In this document: positions 61,761 through 64,000 of the stretch, piece by piece | Position numbering within the stretch: position 1 is the first letter of the stretch | Layout: each line of letters opens with the position of its first letter | NCBI GenBank assembly: GCA_035048815.1 | Contig: JAUCBN010000038.1 | Span: forward strand, 11,126,001 to 11,190,000 | Origin: Abelmoschus esculentus | Taxonomy: Eukaryota; Streptophyta; Magnoliopsida; Malvales; Malvaceae | Reading direction: 5' to 3' | DNA length: 64,000 nucleotides | Made by a program: the position numbers and the translations under genes | Notes under the pieces: generated by a model | The model's input: the letters and a program-made list of their open reading frames with translations, nothing else | Databases searched by the model: none | Told to the model about the DNA's origin: nothing

Positions 61761-62016
61761 GTTGCCCCTCTTTGCTCAATTCTGTGGAATAAGAGAAGGG
61801 TAAAGACATAAAAGACACGAATTTCGTCTAAACTTCTTGACCATTTTTCACGCTAACGAAGCTTGAAGTTATTCTTCTCATTATGAATATCTACAAGTTT
61901 TGAATCGGGACTTACGTCTACAAAATCTGTCAATTTCTGTTTGAATAAGAGGACTCAGGCCGAGAAAGCTGCCAATTTCTGTTTGAATAAGGAGATTCAT
62001 ACCGAGAAGACTGCCA
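61761..62016 (-). mobile_element. Truncated Tat 3' region next to the LTR
   Basis: PPT complement GTTGCCCCTCTT, then about 245 bases of Tat 3' untranslated sequence. This ends in two copies of a ~47-base unit (CTG(T/C)CAATTTCTGTTTGAATAAG...) and stops abruptly at about 62016. The rest of the element and its other LTR are missing, so the insertion was truncated. Confidence 0.65.
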
Positions 62017-62020
62017 TTTT

Positions 62021-63021
62021 ATCATATGTCAATGACATCATTGAAAGGCCAAAATTTTAAGTCATTAGTGATGAAAAACGTAACATGTTTTTTAGACATT
62101 ACACTGGCATAAACAAAGGCCATTTCGACATTCATAAGATTTGCAGTGTTGGTAATATAAACTACAAAATGAACAATTAACACCGATAAGATAAATTAAA
62201 AATATTTAAAATAAAAGCGGCAACCGTTTCGTGGTGAACCACTGTCTTAAAAGCAAATTCGACTCAATGTGTGTAATCTCAACAATTGATCGAATTCCCC
62301 CTTAGGTTAGCACGGTCTCTCCGATGATTCGTACACCCGAAAAACGAAGTAAACTTTGGTGGTACTACTCTTCTCTAAAAATAAAAAGTATAGGCTCAAA
62401 ACTTTGACATAAAAAGCAATAAATGAATTGGTTGCTCAAAATATTGAAGAAGGTGTAGAAAGGAAATGTATTTGTCGTAAGTAAATGGTTTTGTTGATGG
62501 TTAAATGAGCTAACAAAACTGATATTTATAATAAGAAAATAGGGGTAAAAAAGTTATTTTACATCAATCATAAAAGCTAGTTAAATTACCCTTCAATGAC
62601 ATCAAAACCGATTTCTAACGAATAGGTTTTCTGTTATAATGAATCAAGCCATAAAAATGGATATATTCATCAGTGAAATAAGCTATGTAAACAACTATAT
62701 TCTATGTGTCATTAAAGCAATTGAACCGTTAAGAAAAACAATTGATTTACTAAATGATTTTAATAAATTAATTGTTTAAATGAAAATCAAGACTCCATGA
62801 ATATCAAATTCAGATATTAACGGTTGAAACGTTATTTGATTCAAATAAAATCAAAAGCTTATTACAACCATATAAATAAATGTTACAATGCTCTAAACAT
62901 GACAATTAACAACCAATTTAAATTCGGTAGTTAATGGCTAATTAAAAATCTTAAATCCGAGCTCTATACATATTTTTTTAAAAAAACTTTTAAAATTAAG
63001 AAATACGAGAAAAAAATCTTG
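62021..63021. other. Flank downstream of the defensin-like gene, no further gene seen
   Basis: 62021-62160 is the second copy of 59041-59160. From 62161 to 63021 the sequence is unique in this window. 62215-62400 is GC-richer and has regulatory-looking phrases but no ORF. The rest is AT-rich and would hold the 3' untranslated region of the minus-strand gene. Confidence 0.6.
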
Positions 63022-63526
63022 CTAAAGTGAAATTACATATCTTATTTCGTTAAGCATTACCAACATGCAGTGTGCTCCACAAATCGCGACGCAGTCCGGG
63101 ACCTTCCGACAATTAGTTTTTGCTTCCTCCACCCGTGGCACGCTAGAAGGAGGTCCATGCCAATAACACCAACATGTATGGGTTTTCTCGTCAAAATAGT
63201 TGTTGCCGTGAGGACACTTGAAGTTCCAACAGTCTACGCCTCTTTTACATGTTTTTCCCTCTGAGTTTGATACATCTGAAAAATAAAATCATATAAGCAA
63301 ATAATAATAAAAGTTCTTTAATTTTAAAATTCAATAATTTCGAATCATCCGATTCCGTCAAACAACTATCTAAAAATTTATAAAACCTGAAGAGTTTTAT
63401 ATTGTGTAATTTGATCTTATTCTTATATATATAATAGTAAAATGTTGAAATAGAGAAATAATGAATATACTAACAAAGAGTTACGAGTAAAACGACGCAA
63501 AGAGCAACGGTGGTGGACGAATTCAT
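63022..63526 (-). CDS. Defensin-like secreted cysteine-rich peptide (two exons)
   Basis: Exon 1 is 63475-63526 and exon 2 is 63022-63275, joined across a 199-base intron (donor GTTAGT at 63474, acceptor TTTTTCAG ending 63276). The joined CDS is 306 bases, 101 residues plus TAG. Residues 1-24 form a signal peptide: MNSSTTVALCVVLLVTLYV then a SNSEG cleavage area. The mature part has nine cysteines: C-x5-C-x4-C-x13-C-x1-C followed by C-x5-C-x3-C-x3-C. C-x5-C-x3/4-C with a later CxC is the pattern of plant defensin-like (DEFL/LCR) peptides, which act outside the cell in defence or in pollen and embryo signalling. The second half looks like a shortened second module. Typical genes of this class have exactly this layout: signal peptide in exon 1 and one phase-1 intron. 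Splice sites are predicted, not observed. The odd cysteine count leaves open a truncated or non-functional copy. Confidence 0.65.
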
Positions 63527-64000
63527 AGTTCCGAATGTCTTGAAAGTATGAAATTAAGAGATCGGTTTGTGTAGATGAAGGTGAGTGAATGCAACATATG
63601 TGCAAGTATTGGGTATTTTTATTATTCAATTGTGCTGGAAAACATTTAAACCAGATATTAATGTTACCATATACAATTTCTTGAACAAATTACCGGATAG
63701 TACGGTTGTTGTTAATATAGGTCATAGGATCGAACATCATTATTGTAGTATAATATTTGAACGATCAATATTATTGGGTGTATATTTTAAATAGATACTA
63801 TTATAACCATCGTAGATGATTTAAAAATATAAATAACACAATAATTAAATTTATGATTGTGTAAATTAAATTTTAAAATTTTACTTTTAAACCCTAAATT
63901 ATATATTTTACTCATTAAATTAATACTCTAAACAAAAAAATACGTAAATTAAATTTTATATAATAGGTGTATCTAGAAAATTTAACAAACTTATTGAATC
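63527..64000 (-). promoter_or_regulatory. Upstream region of the defensin-like gene (duplicated block)
   Basis: 63625-64000 is the second copy of 59167-59549. 63527-63620 lies just upstream of the ATG and includes CACATATG and an AATAAAAATA stretch (63611-63620 on the minus strand) that could serve as a weak TATA element. The block continues out of the window. Confidence 0.45.

Noticed and set aside
63070..63264. 64-codon plus-strand ORF at the right end
   Set aside because: It is the antisense shadow of exon 2 of the defensin-like gene, whose spliced minus-strand frame has a signal peptide and patterned cysteines.

Overview
The window is plant nuclear DNA made almost entirely of nested, decaying LTR retrotransposons. 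Ty3/gypsy lineages of the Tekay/Del, Tat/Ogre and Athila types, a Ty1/copia element, an intron-containing gene and an AT-rich background all point to a flowering plant, most likely a eudicot. I cannot name the species. Nothing looks bacterial, organellar or rRNA. Only one locus looks like a host gene: a small two-exon secreted cysteine-rich (defensin-like) peptide gene at the far right, on the minus strand.

Layout from left to right. (1) 1-5041: 3' end of a Tekay-type gypsy element (decayed integrase plus a long 3' LTR with two unusual internal repeat arrays). (2) 5042-6813: an old Tat-like LTR remnant. (3) 6814-28303: a minus-strand Tat/Ogre-type element with gag but no recognisable pol. Its region between gag and the 3' LTR is full of minisatellites and pyrimidine tracts. 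(4) 15192-25405: nested inside its gag zinc knuckle, a full-length plus-strand Tekay-type element with both LTRs, PBS, PPT and a single-frame gag-pol broken by ten stops and one frameshift. (5) 28607-35990: a Ty1/copia element with exact ATATC target-site duplications and an 890-bp internal tandem duplication. (6) 36533-38513: an array of about ten 187-bp satellite monomers, followed by a 1.3-kb AT-rich short tandem array (38540-39830). (7) 41221-42433 and 57814 to about 58590: a gypsy LTR remnant split by a pol-less Athila element (42434-57808, TSD ATGCC). The Athila 5' LTR is itself split by a recently inserted non-autonomous element (43011-50231, TSD TCTTC) with 3.3-kb LTRs and only 649 bp between them. 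(8) 58600-64000: a duplicated host segment holding a truncated Tat LTR (59795-62016) and the defensin-like gene (CDS 63022-63526).

The order of insertion can be read from the nesting: the gypsy LTR at 41221 came first, then Athila, then the non-autonomous element; and the old Tat LTR came first, then Tat, then Tekay. Of four premature stops in Athila gag-pro and ten in Tekay gag-pol, all fit single C-to-T or G-to-A transitions, as expected from decay of methylated cytosines. The non-autonomous elements here (gag-only Tat, pol-less Athila, LTR-only Tekay derivative) would need enzymes from relatives elsewhere in the genome. All identifications come from reading the sequence; no database search was run.
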